From Bdellovibrio sp. (GTDB lineage: Bacteria; Bdellovibrionota; Bdellovibrionia; Bdellovibrionales; Bdellovibrionaceae), in NCBI GenBank assembly GCA_014376435.1, contig JACMRL010000025.1:230226-294225 (forward strand): a stretch of DNA of 64,000 bases. Direction: 5' to 3'. Position numbers and translations under genes: made by a program. Under the pieces are notes generated by a model. That model was not told the DNA's origin, did no database searches, and worked only from the letters and a program-made list of their open reading frames with translations. Position 1 is the stretch's first letter. The number at the start of each line of letters is the position of its first letter. Shown piece after piece: positions 20,184-30,590 of the stretch.

Positions 20184-20975
20184 TTAGAATTCTATTTTAA
20201 GTCCCACGCCTAATTCCCCCGCTGACCGCATATTTACCGTCCCGTTACTATTTGCAACCGCGGGATCGGTTGCGCCGCTGGCGGCTAAATGATCAACATA
20301 GTATATATCAATATAAGTATTTTGTAATCCTGATGAGCGTAAGCCATCCGTTTGTGTACTTGAGTCAATCGCAGTTTCAATCCAATTTAATTGAAATAAA
20401 ACTCCGAAGCGGTAGTTGAATGCGTAATCTGAAGTTGCCGAAAGTGTGTCTGCAGCTTTTTTTTCTGTCACATTGAAATGATAAATTCCGCCTTGTACGT
20501 AGGGTACAAGGTAAGGTTCATCAAAAATAGCGTCTAAGGCAAAATTCGCTGACAAAGATGTTCGGGCTAAAGTTAGCTTGCGGTCTTTATTCATCGAAGC
20601 GTCTCCGCTTGGAGAGCTTGATCCGCGCGCGTATCCAAGTAAAATTGCCGCTGAACCCAATTTAAAATTGTTTTTATAACCAAGCTCTCCGCTGACTAAA
20701 TCAATTTGTGTACTGCTGGTAATATTTTCGATGTATCCGCCGTTTAAAAATTGCGAGGCATAATCAAGTGGGTTGTACTTTTCATAATTGATAGAAAATA
20801 GTCCGCCGTGTGTGCCGCGGCGTTCTTTATAACTTCCGGTTATATCTACGGGTCTTTCAACAATAACTTGGCCACGGTCTGGGGTATCATCACCAAAAGT
20901 TTGTGAAAAAATATCAGCCCGCGTTTCAAATGAAATCAGAATAAATGCTGTCGTAATTAAATTAAAAAACTTCAT
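20184..20975 (-). CDS. Putative outer-membrane beta-barrel protein
   Basis: Signal peptide MKFFNLITTAFILISFETRA; alternating beta pattern; terminal Phe (GVGLKIEF). Confidence 0.6.
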   Translation of the reverse strand: MKFFNLITTAFILISFETRADIFSQTFGDDTPDRGQVIVERPVDITGSYKERRGTHGGLFSINYEKYNPLDYASQFLNGGYIENITSSTQIDLVSGELGYKNNFKLGSAAILLGYARGSSSPSGDASMNKDRKLTLARTSLSANFALDAIFDEPYLVPYVQGGIYHFNVTEKKAADTLSATSDYAFNYRFGVLFQLNWIETAIDSSTQTDGLRSSGLQNTYIDIYYVDHLAASGATDPAVANSNGTVNMRSAGELGVGLKIEF

Positions 20976-21061
20976 CTTTAAATAGTACGTGAATTTACCC
21001 GAAAGAGGCATCGCACGAAGGTCTGGTTTTAATGGAGGATGTTCGGACTTTAGGTAGCCGA

Positions 21062-21079
21062 TTCGACGGGGTCGTCGAA
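21062..21079 (-). terminator. Hairpin downstream of atpC (TTCGACG-GGGT-CGTCGAA)
   Basis: 7-bp perfect stem just past the atpC stop; weak U-tract. Confidence 0.45.
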
Positions 21080-21092
21080 CCTTAAGATCTAT

Positions 21093-21497
21093 TTACTGCT
21101 GAACAACGTTAATAGCGGCTTGAGCCTTATCAACTTCATTCACAGTTTGCGTGTATTCAGCGTCAGTTAAAACTTCGGTAACTAGTTTGTTTTCAGCCGT
21201 ATGCAAAGTTGCCTTCGCAGTTTCAACGTTAACTTCTTCGGGAGTTTGCATAAACTCAGCAAGAACGTTCACTGAACCGTTCACAACTTCACAGTATCCC
21301 CAGCTAATAACCGCTTTAAAAACTTTATCGCGGCCCGGGATTTTATATTTAAGAATGCCTGTACCTAGCGTCGTAATTAAAGAAGCATGGCCAGGTAAAA
21401 TAGTCATCTCGCCCGAGTAAGCAGGGACGGTCACTTCCGTAATTTCTTCGTCAAAGACAGCTTTTCTTTCAGGAGTTAAAACATTTAATTTAAACAC
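21093..21497 (-). CDS. atpC: ATP synthase epsilon subunit
   Basis: FKLNVLTPERKAVFDEEITEVTVPAYSGEMTILPGHASLIT. Confidence 0.97.
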   Translation of the reverse strand: MFKLNVLTPERKAVFDEEITEVTVPAYSGEMTILPGHASLITTLGTGILKYKIPGRDKVFKAVISWGYCEVVNGSVNVLAEFMQTPEEVNVETAKATLHTAENKLVTEVLTDAEYTQTVNEVDKAQAAINVVQQ

Positions 21498-21521
21498 ATG
21501 CCCACCTTAACTTTTTCAATC

Positions 21522-21537
21522 GCGGCCGGAGGGCCGC
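21522..21537 (-). other. GC-rich intercistronic hairpin between atpD and atpC
   Basis: GCGGCC-GGAG-GGCCGC inverted repeat in otherwise AT-rich spacer. Confidence 0.6.
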
Positions 21538-21550
21538 ACAGACTTTTAGA

Positions 21551-22987
<1,437 letters not shown>

Positions 22988-23013
22988 CTATTATAAAACT
23001 AAATTAAAAAAAA

Positions 23014-23889
23014 TTATTTTAAAGACTCGGCACCACTGACGATCTCTGTAAGTTCCGTCGTGATTTTTTCTTGTCTTGCTTTGTTGTAATTTAAAGTCAG
23101 CTTGTTAATCATATCGCGCGCATTGTTCGATGCATTTTCCATCGCCGTCATACGGGCCCCGTGTTCAGAAGCAACTGATTCGGCCATGGCGCGGAAAACC
23201 TGAAGATTAAAGTTCTTTTTTAAAAGATCTTCAATGATCAATTCCGGAGACGGATCAAAGATCATGTCAGCCGCAATTTTAGTGTCGCCCGTGTTGAAAG
23301 AATTTACGTCGATGTCAACTGGCAGAATGGTTTCACAAACAACTTTTTGCGAAATTGCAGATTTAAATTCGTTATAGATCAAGCGAATTTCGTCGTAGTG
23401 ACCTTTTTCGAATTGTGCAATTAAGTTTCCTGCAATCGTGTGCGCGAACCCAAACGAAATATCTTTATCAAGCTTTGTGAAATTTTCGACCGCTTTTACG
23501 CCCTTACGAGCGAAATAGTCGATGCCGCGTTTACCGATAAAAACAAAGTCGATTTTTTCAAAACGAGTTTTGTTTTCTGCAATGTAGCGATCCGCAAATT
23601 TTGTAATACCACTGTTAAAGCCGCCACATAAACCGCGATCTGAAGTTAACACCACCAAAAGAACTGTTTTTGGATTGGCTTTTTTAACCATGAGCGGATG
23701 CGATACTTTTTGCGTCGCTGCGATGTCCGCAATTACACCCTTAAGTGTAACCGCGTAGGGACGCATGTTTTGAATTTGATGTTGCGCTTTACGTAATTTC
23801 GCCGCAGACACCATCTTCATCGCTTTCGTGATTTGCTGGGTGTTCTTTGTCGAATCAATTCGTATGCGAATCTCTTTTAAATTAGCCAT
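23014..23889 (-). CDS. atpG: ATP synthase gamma subunit
   Basis: N-term MANLKEIRIRIDSTKNTQQITKAMKMVSAAKLRKAQ; C-term NKLTLNYNKARQEKITTELTEIVSGAE. Confidence 0.98.
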   Translation of the reverse strand: MANLKEIRIRIDSTKNTQQITKAMKMVSAAKLRKAQHQIQNMRPYAVTLKGVIADIAATQKVSHPLMVKKANPKTVLLVVLTSDRGLCGGFNSGITKFADRYIAENKTRFEKIDFVFIGKRGIDYFARKGVKAVENFTKLDKDISFGFAHTIAGNLIAQFEKGHYDEIRLIYNEFKSAISQKVVCETILPVDIDVNSFNTGDTKIAADMIFDPSPELIIEDLLKKNFNLQVFRAMAESVASEHGARMTAMENASNNARDMINKLTLNYNKARQEKITTELTEIVSGAESLK

Positions 23890-23900
23890 CTATCCTCAAA

Positions 23901-25421
23901 TTACTTCGAAGGTTTAAAAATCGCTGCGAATTCTTTTAACGCCATTACTAAATCTTTTTTAACATCGTCAGATACTTGTTTTTTCTCTTCGATATTTTTT
24001 AAGATGGTCGAGTATTTTTGTTTCAAGAATTGAATCAATTCAACTTCGTAGCGTTTTACATCTGTGTCTGGAATAGAATCAGTGTAAGCGTTCGTTACGG
24101 CGAAAATTGCTGCAACTTGCTCCTCAACTTTTACTGGTTGATACTGACCTTGCTTTAATAACTCGATCAATTTACGACCACGAGATAATTGTTGCTGAGA
24201 TGTTTTATCTAAGTCAGATGCGAAAGCAGCAAAAGCCTCAAGCGCACGGAACTGTGCAAGTTCAAGTTTAATCGGACCAGCAACTTGTTTCATCGCTTTA
24301 ATTTGAGCTGAACCACCCACGCGAGAAACTGATTTACCGATCGAGATCGCCGGACGCACGCCTTTGTAGAATAAATCTGACTCTAAGAAGATCTGGCCAT
24401 CCGTGATCGAAATTACGTTTGTAGGAATGTAGGCAGAGATATCGCCCGCTTGTGTTTCGATGATTGGTAGCGCAGTTAAAGAACCAGAACCTTTATCATC
24501 AGAAAGCTTTGCAGAGCGCTCTAACAAGCGGCTGTGAAGATAAAATACATCTCCTGGGTATGCTTCGCGCCCCGGAGGACGACGAAGTAATAAAGACATT
24601 TGACGGTAGGCTTGTGCTTGCTTTGTTAAATCATCATAAATAATTAATGCATGACGACCGCTATCGCGGAAGTATTCAGCCATTGCTGTTCCAGAGTAAG
24701 CAGCCAAGAACTGCATCGGAGCTGGATCAGATGCAGATGTTGCAATGACGGTTGTGTATTCTAAAGCGCCGGCTGCGCGAAGTTTTTCAACGATCACAGA
24801 TACAGTCGATTGCTTTTGCCCAATGGCTACGTAGAAACACTGAACGTTTTGGCCTTTTTGATTGATGATCGTATCGATTGCAATCGCCGATTTACCCGTT
24901 TGGCGGTCACCAATGATTAACTCACGCTGTCCGCGACCGATGGGCACAAGGGCATCGATTGCTTTGATACCGGTTTGCAAAGGTTCGTGAACACCTTTGC
25001 GGTAAACGATGCCTGGAGCTTTTAATTCAACGACGCGAGAGTGCGGAGTATTGATTGGGCCTTTGCCATCGATTGGGCGACCTAAACCATCAACCACGCG
25101 ACCTAAAAGTGCTTCGCCGACTGGGACTGATACGATTTTTTTAGTACGCTTAACTTGATCGCCTTCTTTAATCGAACGATCTTCCCCGAAGATAACCACA
25201 CCCACTTGGGCTGATTCTAAATTCAGAGCCATGCCTTGAATGCCGCCTGGGAACTCAACAAGTTCACCAGCCATCACATTTTCAAGACCGTGAACGCGGG
25301 CAACCCCGTCACCTACTGAAAGCACGCTTCCGGTTTCTGCAACCTCAACGTTTTTATTATATTTAGAAATCTGTTCTTTAAGTACGCGTCCGATTTCATC
25401 GGCTCTGATTTGGGCTTCCAT
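23901..25421 (-). CDS. atpA: ATP synthase alpha subunit
   Basis: [42 protein letters not shown]. Confidence 0.99.
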   Translation of the reverse strand: MEAQIRADEIGRVLKEQISKYNKNVEVAETGSVLSVGDGVARVHGLENVMAGELVEFPGGIQGMALNLESAQVGVVIFGEDRSIKEGDQVKRTKKIVSVPVGEALLGRVVDGLGRPIDGKGPINTPHSRVVELKAPGIVYRKGVHEPLQTGIKAIDALVPIGRGQRELIIGDRQTGKSAIAIDTIINQKGQNVQCFYVAIGQKQSTVSVIVEKLRAAGALEYTTVIATSASDPAPMQFLAAYSGTAMAEYFRDSGRHALIIYDDLTKQAQAYRQMSLLLRRPPGREAYPGDVFYLHSRLLERSAKLSDDKGSGSLTALPIIETQAGDISAYIPTNVISITDGQIFLESDLFYKGVRPAISIGKSVSRVGGSAQIKAMKQVAGPIKLELAQFRALEAFAAFASDLDKTSQQQLSRGRKLIELLKQGQYQPVKVEEQVAAIFAVTNAYTDSIPDTDVKRYEVELIQFLKQKYSTILKNIEEKKQVSDDVKKDLVMALKEFAAIFKPSK

Positions 25422-25964
25422 CTACATTCCTCTCTTTGAAATGTCTTCTTTTAACTTGTTTAAATGAAATTGAGCAGAATCATCCAAAGTCCACCCGCCA
25501 ACGGTCACTTTAAATCCTGATAATAATGAAGCGTCTTTTTCAGACTTCAAACGCACTTTTTTGTTCAGCGTAGTTGAAAGCTTCGCTTCAACTTGCGCTT
25601 TGAATTCAGGTGATGGCTCGGTCGCCATGTATAAAACGCCTTCTGTTTCGCCTGATAAAGAGCGAACCGCAACTTGAAAGCTTTCGTTAATCTGCGAAAG
25701 GGCGGTCATGCGTTCGTTTTTAACTAACATAATGATAAAATTAAAAGTCTCTGGAGAACATTTTCCCTCAAGAGCCGCCTTCGCGACCATTGCTTTATTG
25801 TCTGCAGAATTGAATGGGCTTACGAAAAAATTTGCGACAGATTCTTCCGCGAAAATTTTTGAAACCGCATTTAATTCTTGCGCGATTGTTTCTGCTTTAC
25901 CCGTGGTTGATACGGCGTCAAATAAGGCTTGTGAGTATTTTTCTACAACCGCATCAGCACTCAT
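25422..25964 (-). CDS. atpH: ATP synthase delta subunit
   Basis: Position between atpF and atpA; C-terminal SGFKVTVGGWTLDDSAQFHLNKLKEDI. Confidence 0.95.
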   Translation of the reverse strand: MSADAVVEKYSQALFDAVSTTGKAETIAQELNAVSKIFAEESVANFFVSPFNSADNKAMVAKAALEGKCSPETFNFIIMLVKNERMTALSQINESFQVAVRSLSGETEGVLYMATEPSPEFKAQVEAKLSTTLNKKVRLKSEKDASLLSGFKVTVGGWTLDDSAQFHLNKLKEDISKRGM

Positions 25965-26656
25965 GATTTCACCTGTGAAATTTGATTTAAGAAAGCAGCT
26001 TCTGCATTTTTAGAAATAGTTTCGCTTTGATCGTTGATTTTTTTAGTCACTGAACCAACCGCCTTATCGAAGATCAATGTGTTGATTTCTGATTTTGCTT
26101 TTTCAAGCTCGTTCTTCAAAGTTAATTGAAGATCTGATTTCATTTTTTCAGCGGCATGCTCAGAATCTTTAATAATATTTGCTTTCACGATATTTGCTTC
26201 GTGTTTTGCGTTTTCTAAAGACTTCTTTTCGCCGGACTCTAAAGTAGATAATTTATTTTTAACTTCGGATAAAGCAAGTTCAGCTGTTTTTAACGCCGAC
26301 TTTGTTTTTTCAGCTTGGCTTAGAAAATCTGTTTTACGTTTGGCAAAAGCTTCAATGATTGATTTTCTTAAAAAGAAAAATAGCGCCACTAGCAAGATGC
26401 CTAAGTTAGCTGCCTGCCAGCCGATTTGGTCGTATGGAATTTCAACGTGTTCATCATGACCGCCGCCGTGAGTTTCCTTTTCACCGGAAGCGGCTTCTTT
26501 TGTTGAAACGTGCCCAGGATCTGGATTGGCATTCGTTCCTTGCTCAACGGCTACCTCTGGCGAGCTAATCGAAGCGGTTACGGCTTGTTCTTCTGCGAAT
26601 GCGGCGGCTGAAATTAAAAGGGAAAGTATGAAAAATATTTTAATATTCATTTTCAC
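25961..26656 (-). CDS. atpF: ATP synthase b subunit with signal peptide and His-rich N-terminal extension
   Basis: Single TM followed by long charged helix; N-terminus MKMNIKIFFILSLLISAAAFAEE and HGGGHDEH. Confidence 0.9.
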   Translation of the reverse strand: MKMNIKIFFILSLLISAAAFAEEQAVTASISSPEVAVEQGTNANPDPGHVSTKEAASGEKETHGGGHDEHVEIPYDQIGWQAANLGILLVALFFFLRKSIIEAFAKRKTDFLSQAEKTKSALKTAELALSEVKNKLSTLESGEKKSLENAKHEANIVKANIIKDSEHAAEKMKSDLQLTLKNELEKAKSEINTLIFDKAVGSVTKKINDQSETISKNAEAAFLNQISQVKS

Positions 26657-27093
26657 AGCGCAACTCCGGTCAATTTTTTAGAAATTTCGTTAGAAACTTC
26701 TTCTGCAATAGCTTGTGAATTTTGTTGCGCGTTTTTCTTTTGCGCATCAATTTCGGTACGAGCTTTATCCGTTGTTGTTGCGATAGCAGTTTTTGCATCA
26801 TTTAAAATTTTCGAAGCCGAGTCATTTGCTTCGTGCTTTAACGTGCTGAAAACCGCGTTTAGTTTGTCGTTAATTTCGCGGGCGCGAGATTGGTAGATTT
26901 GTTCAAGTTTTTTAGCTTCATCTTGAGTTTCTGAAGCAACTTGATCGGCACCCTTGGTTTGTTTTAAGCGTTGATCGTATGCTTTGAAAAAAGGGTTAAA
27001 GATAACCACAGTTAAAAATGTGATGCTAACTACGAACAAAATGAACTGGATAAACGCAGTTTCGTTGGCGCCAAGCTGTTGCAAAATTTCCAT
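26653..27093 (-). CDS. ATP synthase b' subunit
   Basis: Single TM plus long helix; likely ATG at 27093 (MEILQQLGANETAFIQF). Confidence 0.88.
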   Translation of the reverse strand: MEILQQLGANETAFIQFILFVVSITFLTVVIFNPFFKAYDQRLKQTKGADQVASETQDEAKKLEQIYQSRAREINDKLNAVFSTLKHEANDSASKILNDAKTAIATTTDKARTEIDAQKKNAQQNSQAIAEEVSNEISKKLTGVAL

Positions 27094-27199
27094 TTTAGCC
27101 CTTACTTTTTTGTTGACCACTTGAATTAGCATTAAGCTGTTTTATAGGTCAAGCGCTTCGGGACTTGTGACTCGAGTTTAAGCTGTTCGCTCAAATATA

Positions 27200-27532
27200 T
27201 TAAGATTTGGGTACGTAGGAGGCGCCCTCAAAAACAACACCCTCTTCAATTTTTAAACTAGGGGTTGTTACTGTTCCACGAAAATTAGCGGGCGGGATCA
27301 TAACGACCTTATTATGAGCAATAATATTGCCTTCAAAATGTCCTTTTAAAATAACGTAGCTTGCTTCCACTTCGGCCACAACTTGAGCTGTTTCCGAAAT
27401 GATGAGTTGATCGCGAGTGAAAATTTCACCTTTAAATTGTCCAGCAATTTTAGCTGTGCCGCTATAGGAAAGGCGGCCCTCGAAAGAGCTACCTTCTTCG
27501 ATCAGCGTCGAAACAATGGCTTCTTTTTCCAT
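27200..27532 (-). CDS. Bactofilin (DUF583)
   Basis: STLIEEGSSFEGRLSYSGTAKIAGQFKGEIFTRDQLIISETAQVVAEVEA beta-helix repeats. Confidence 0.93.
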   Translation of the reverse strand: MEKEAIVSTLIEEGSSFEGRLSYSGTAKIAGQFKGEIFTRDQLIISETAQVVAEVEASYVILKGHFEGNIIAHNKVVMIPPANFRGTVTTPSLKIEEGVVFEGASYVPKS

Positions 27533-28494
27533 TATGACTTTAGCTTTTCATAAATTTGAGTTAATTGATCATCGCTGTAAAAACAAATTTCAACGCTTCC
27601 CTTGCCGGCCTTGTAATTAATTTGAACTTTTGTTCCTAAAGATTTTTGTAGTTGATCAGCAAGTTCGTTTGCCAACTTAGAAGCGATGTCTATATTAATT
27701 CCGCCGCCAGAAGCGGCGGCTTTTCCGGCAACCGCCGCTGTGTGCATACCTTTTATTTCAGCCTCAATCGCACGAACTGAAAGGCTTTTTTCGTAGGCTT
27801 TTTTTGCTAAGCCAATTTGTCTAGCTTTATCAGTTAAAGATAATAAAGCTTTTGCATGACCCACGCTGATCTGTTTTTGTACTAACATGTCTTTTAGTTC
27901 AGAAGGCAGCGCCAATAAACGTAAAGAGTTCGCTACCGTTGAACGCTCTTTGCCAACTTTGTCTGCAACCTCTTGCTGAGATAAGGTAAATTCCTGCATT
28001 AAGCGCTGGTAACTGTCTGCTTCTTCGATTGGATCTAAGTCTTCACGTTGAACATTTTCAATTAAAGCTAACTGCAATGCTTCTTTGTCAGTCGCTTGTT
28101 TAATAATTGCAGCAATTTCATGAAGGCCGGCGATTTGTGCCGCTCTCCATCTTCTTTCGCCCGCGATAATTTCATATCCCCCACTGGCTCTTTTTCGAAC
28201 GGTGATTGGTTGAATGATTCCATTTTGCTTAATTGAGACCGCTAGTTCTTCTAATGCGGCTTTATCGAAATTTTTACGGGGCTGGTAGGCACCTGGTGTT
28301 AATTTATCAATCGCGATATTCCAAATACGATTTTCTTTTTCAACTTCTGTTGTCTTTGTGACCGGAGTGTTTGTTTGTAGCGGGGCTGAGTTAACTTGAG
28401 TAGTCTCGTAGTTTTGAGTATCCGCTCCGCCCAGCAATGAACCCAAACCACGACCAAGTCTTCTTTTGTTTAAATTTTCTTTATTAGTTTCCAT
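27532..28494 (-). CDS. parB: Chromosome partitioning protein ParB
   Basis: RRLGRGLGSLLG N-terminus; GYEIIAGERRWRAA; HTH KVGKERSTVANSLRLLALP. Confidence 0.98.
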   Translation of the reverse strand: METNKENLNKRRLGRGLGSLLGGADTQNYETTQVNSAPLQTNTPVTKTTEVEKENRIWNIAIDKLTPGAYQPRKNFDKAALEELAVSIKQNGIIQPITVRKRASGGYEIIAGERRWRAAQIAGLHEIAAIIKQATDKEALQLALIENVQREDLDPIEEADSYQRLMQEFTLSQQEVADKVGKERSTVANSLRLLALPSELKDMLVQKQISVGHAKALLSLTDKARQIGLAKKAYEKSLSVRAIEAEIKGMHTAAVAGKAAASGGGINIDIASKLANELADQLQKSLGTKVQINYKAGKGSVEICFYSDDQLTQIYEKLKS

Positions 28495-28504
28495 TATTTA
28501 CCTA

Positions 28505-29320
28505 TTAAATTTCTACAGACTTGTTTTTGCTATTGTCGCTATTTTTTGATTCATTTGCGGTACGAATGACTAGCTCTTTGGCTAATTCAAGGTACATCAA
28601 TGCGCCGATTGATTTAGGGTCATATCCAAAAATGGATACTCCATGGCTCGGAGCTTCGCTTAAGCGAACGTTTCTAGGAATAACTGCATTAAATACTTTA
28701 TCTTTAAAATGAGAACGAATCTCTTCAACAACTTGGTGGCCAAGGTTATTTCGTTTATCAAACATGGTTAGCAAAATGCCTTCAATATGAAGGTTGGGAT
28801 TAATACTCTTTTTGACTAGGCCCGCTGTATTCAAAAGCTGACTTAAGCCCTCTAGGGCATAGTATTCGCACTGTAAGGGAACTAAAAAGCTACTTGAGGC
28901 AGCCAGTGAGTTTAAAGTGAGTAGTCCTAGCGATGGAGGACAGTCAATTAATACGTAGTCATATAGCGCGGATACTCCGCCAATGGCATTTTTCAAACGA
29001 TATTCTCGCTGTGGCATATCCACAAGTTCAATTTCAGCACCCACGAGATCAGGATTAGCTGTCGCAACCCATAAATTCTTCGTATAACTTTGAAATACAA
29101 CTTCTTGCAGAGTCTTTTCGCCGATTAAAACATGATAAATATTTGCGTCTTGAGTTTCGTGCTTCTTAATTCCAAGCCCGCTAGACGCATTTCCTTGCGG
29201 ATCCATGTCGATAACAAGCACTTTATGTCCCATTTGGGCTAAAGCAGCAGATAAGTTCACGGTCGTAGTTGTTTTGCCAACTCCGCCCTTTTGATTTGAA
29301 ATACTAATTACTTTAATCAA
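28505..29320 (-). CDS. parA: Chromosome partitioning ATPase ParA
   Basis: SNQKGGVGKTTTTVNLSAALA deviant Walker A. Confidence 0.98.
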   Translation of the reverse strand: MIKVISISNQKGGVGKTTTTVNLSAALAQMGHKVLVIDMDPQGNASSGLGIKKHETQDANIYHVLIGEKTLQEVVFQSYTKNLWVATANPDLVGAEIELVDMPQREYRLKNAIGGVSALYDYVLIDCPPSLGLLTLNSLAASSSFLVPLQCEYYALEGLSQLLNTAGLVKKSINPNLHIEGILLTMFDKRNNLGHQVVEEIRSHFKDKVFNAVIPRNVRLSEAPSHGVSIFGYDPKSIGALMYLELAKELVIRTANESKNSDNSKNKSVEI

Positions 29321-29404
29321 GGTGCCCTCCTGGGTCGACTAAGACTATTGCTAGACTTGAATAGCTAGCAAGTAATTATTTCAGTTTCTTGCGATTTTGG
29401 CCGA

Positions 29405-29420
29405 TGTTCTACGTGGAACA
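29405..29420. promoter_or_regulatory. parS: parS-like site (one mismatch from perfect palindrome)
   Basis: TGTTCTACGTGGAACA in the parA/lipoprotein divergent spacer. Confidence 0.85.
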
Positions 29421-29422
29421 CT

Positions 29423-29935
29423 ATGAAATACCTATTTTTTGTACTTATCCTTAGCTTTTTCACGTCATGCGACAAGAAAGATCCAAATCCGGAGCTTTCT
29501 GACGAAGTTTATAAGGACTATATCCAAGAACTAGATATATCAACGAAAGCTCTCGATGCTGAAGAAAAGGGTTTTGAAAAGATCCTTGATGAAAAGAAAA
29601 AGGTGGTTCCCCAAACTGGCCAAATCAAATACGTTCAAAAAAAAGTTTTCGATTCTGAACGACGAATCGATGCCCTTCGGCAACAAAAGCAGTTTTTTGC
29701 AATTAAGTTAGAACTTCGCAAGGCTCAGGTCCAACAAAGGTATCTTGAAAATTTACAGGGTGGGCGAAAGTGGCCTGACGAGGAAGAGCTAAAAACATAC
29801 CGCTCTACAATAAAATTTCAGCGCGATAAATTAACTTGGGATAAAAATAAGGGTATAAAAAAATCTGTTCCACGTGGAACAGTAAAGCCTAACGAATCAG
29901 AACCGACAGAAGCATCAGAACCAACATCACGCTAA
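29423..29935 (+). CDS. Putative lipoprotein with coiled-coil region
   Basis: Lipobox FFTSC; heptad/charged body. Confidence 0.75.
   Translation: MKYLFFVLILSFFTSCDKKDPNPELSDEVYKDYIQELDISTKALDAEEKGFEKILDEKKKVVPQTGQIKYVQKKVFDSERRIDALRQQKQFFAIKLELRKAQVQQRYLENLQGGRKWPDEEELKTYRSTIKFQRDKLTWDKNKGIKKSVPRGTVKPNESEPTEASEPTSR
29866..29881. promoter_or_regulatory. parS: parS site (perfect 16-bp palindrome) inside CDS
   Basis: TGTTCCACGTGGAACA. Confidence 0.93.
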
Positions 29936-30582
29936 ATCAATTTATCGGTGCGAACTACAAACATTTTAATATCGTTTTCTGGAAGAACATACTCGGCCTC
30001 AAGGGCCGGTTGCCAGATTGAGCAAAGCTGCGTAGGAATTTGAGAAACTTCCATGCTCCAGTCTGAAGACTTCATGTGAAAAAGCACACTGCGACTTTTC
30101 GCAATTTTTCTTAACATCAAAAGTGACTTCGGCAGCGGAGCAAATCCCCGGCAGATGGCTTGTGCGATTGTGTTCTCAGGAAGAAGGTCAATTTTTTTAT
30201 TTTGCACAACAACGTTGCTTAAGCCCAAGGCATCTGCGATGTGTTTTAGGAACTCACATTTGCGTTCGTCCGAGTCCATCAAAATCATTTTTTGATCTAA
30301 ATTAAGGATTGCATACACTAAACCGGGGAAACCATTACCGCTTCCTAAATCATATAAAGGTTCGTTTTTATTGACTTTTTTTGAAACTAATAGGCTGGCG
30401 TAGATGCTGTCGGCAAAATGAGTCGAGTCGGCACTAATTAAAGATTTTGCCGAAACTAAATTAACAACTTTATTAAATTTAATCAATTCGGTGAAGTAGG
30501 TTTTTAATGAATTTTTCTGTAATGTATCGAGGTCTGGAAACCAATTTTCAATTCTCCAGCTTGGTGTGATGACATCGCTCAA
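29932..30582 (-). CDS. rsmG: 16S rRNA (guanine-N7) methyltransferase
   Basis: YDLGSGNGFPGLVYAIL; adjacent to mnmG. Confidence 0.95.
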   Translation of the reverse strand: MSDVITPSWRIENWFPDLDTLQKNSLKTYFTELIKFNKVVNLVSAKSLISADSTHFADSIYASLLVSKKVNKNEPLYDLGSGNGFPGLVYAILNLDQKMILMDSDERKCEFLKHIADALGLSNVVVQNKKIDLLPENTIAQAICRGFAPLPKSLLMLRKIAKSRSVLFHMKSSDWSMEVSQIPTQLCSIWQPALEAEYVLPENDIKMFVVRTDKLI

Positions 30583-30590
30583 AGCTTACC

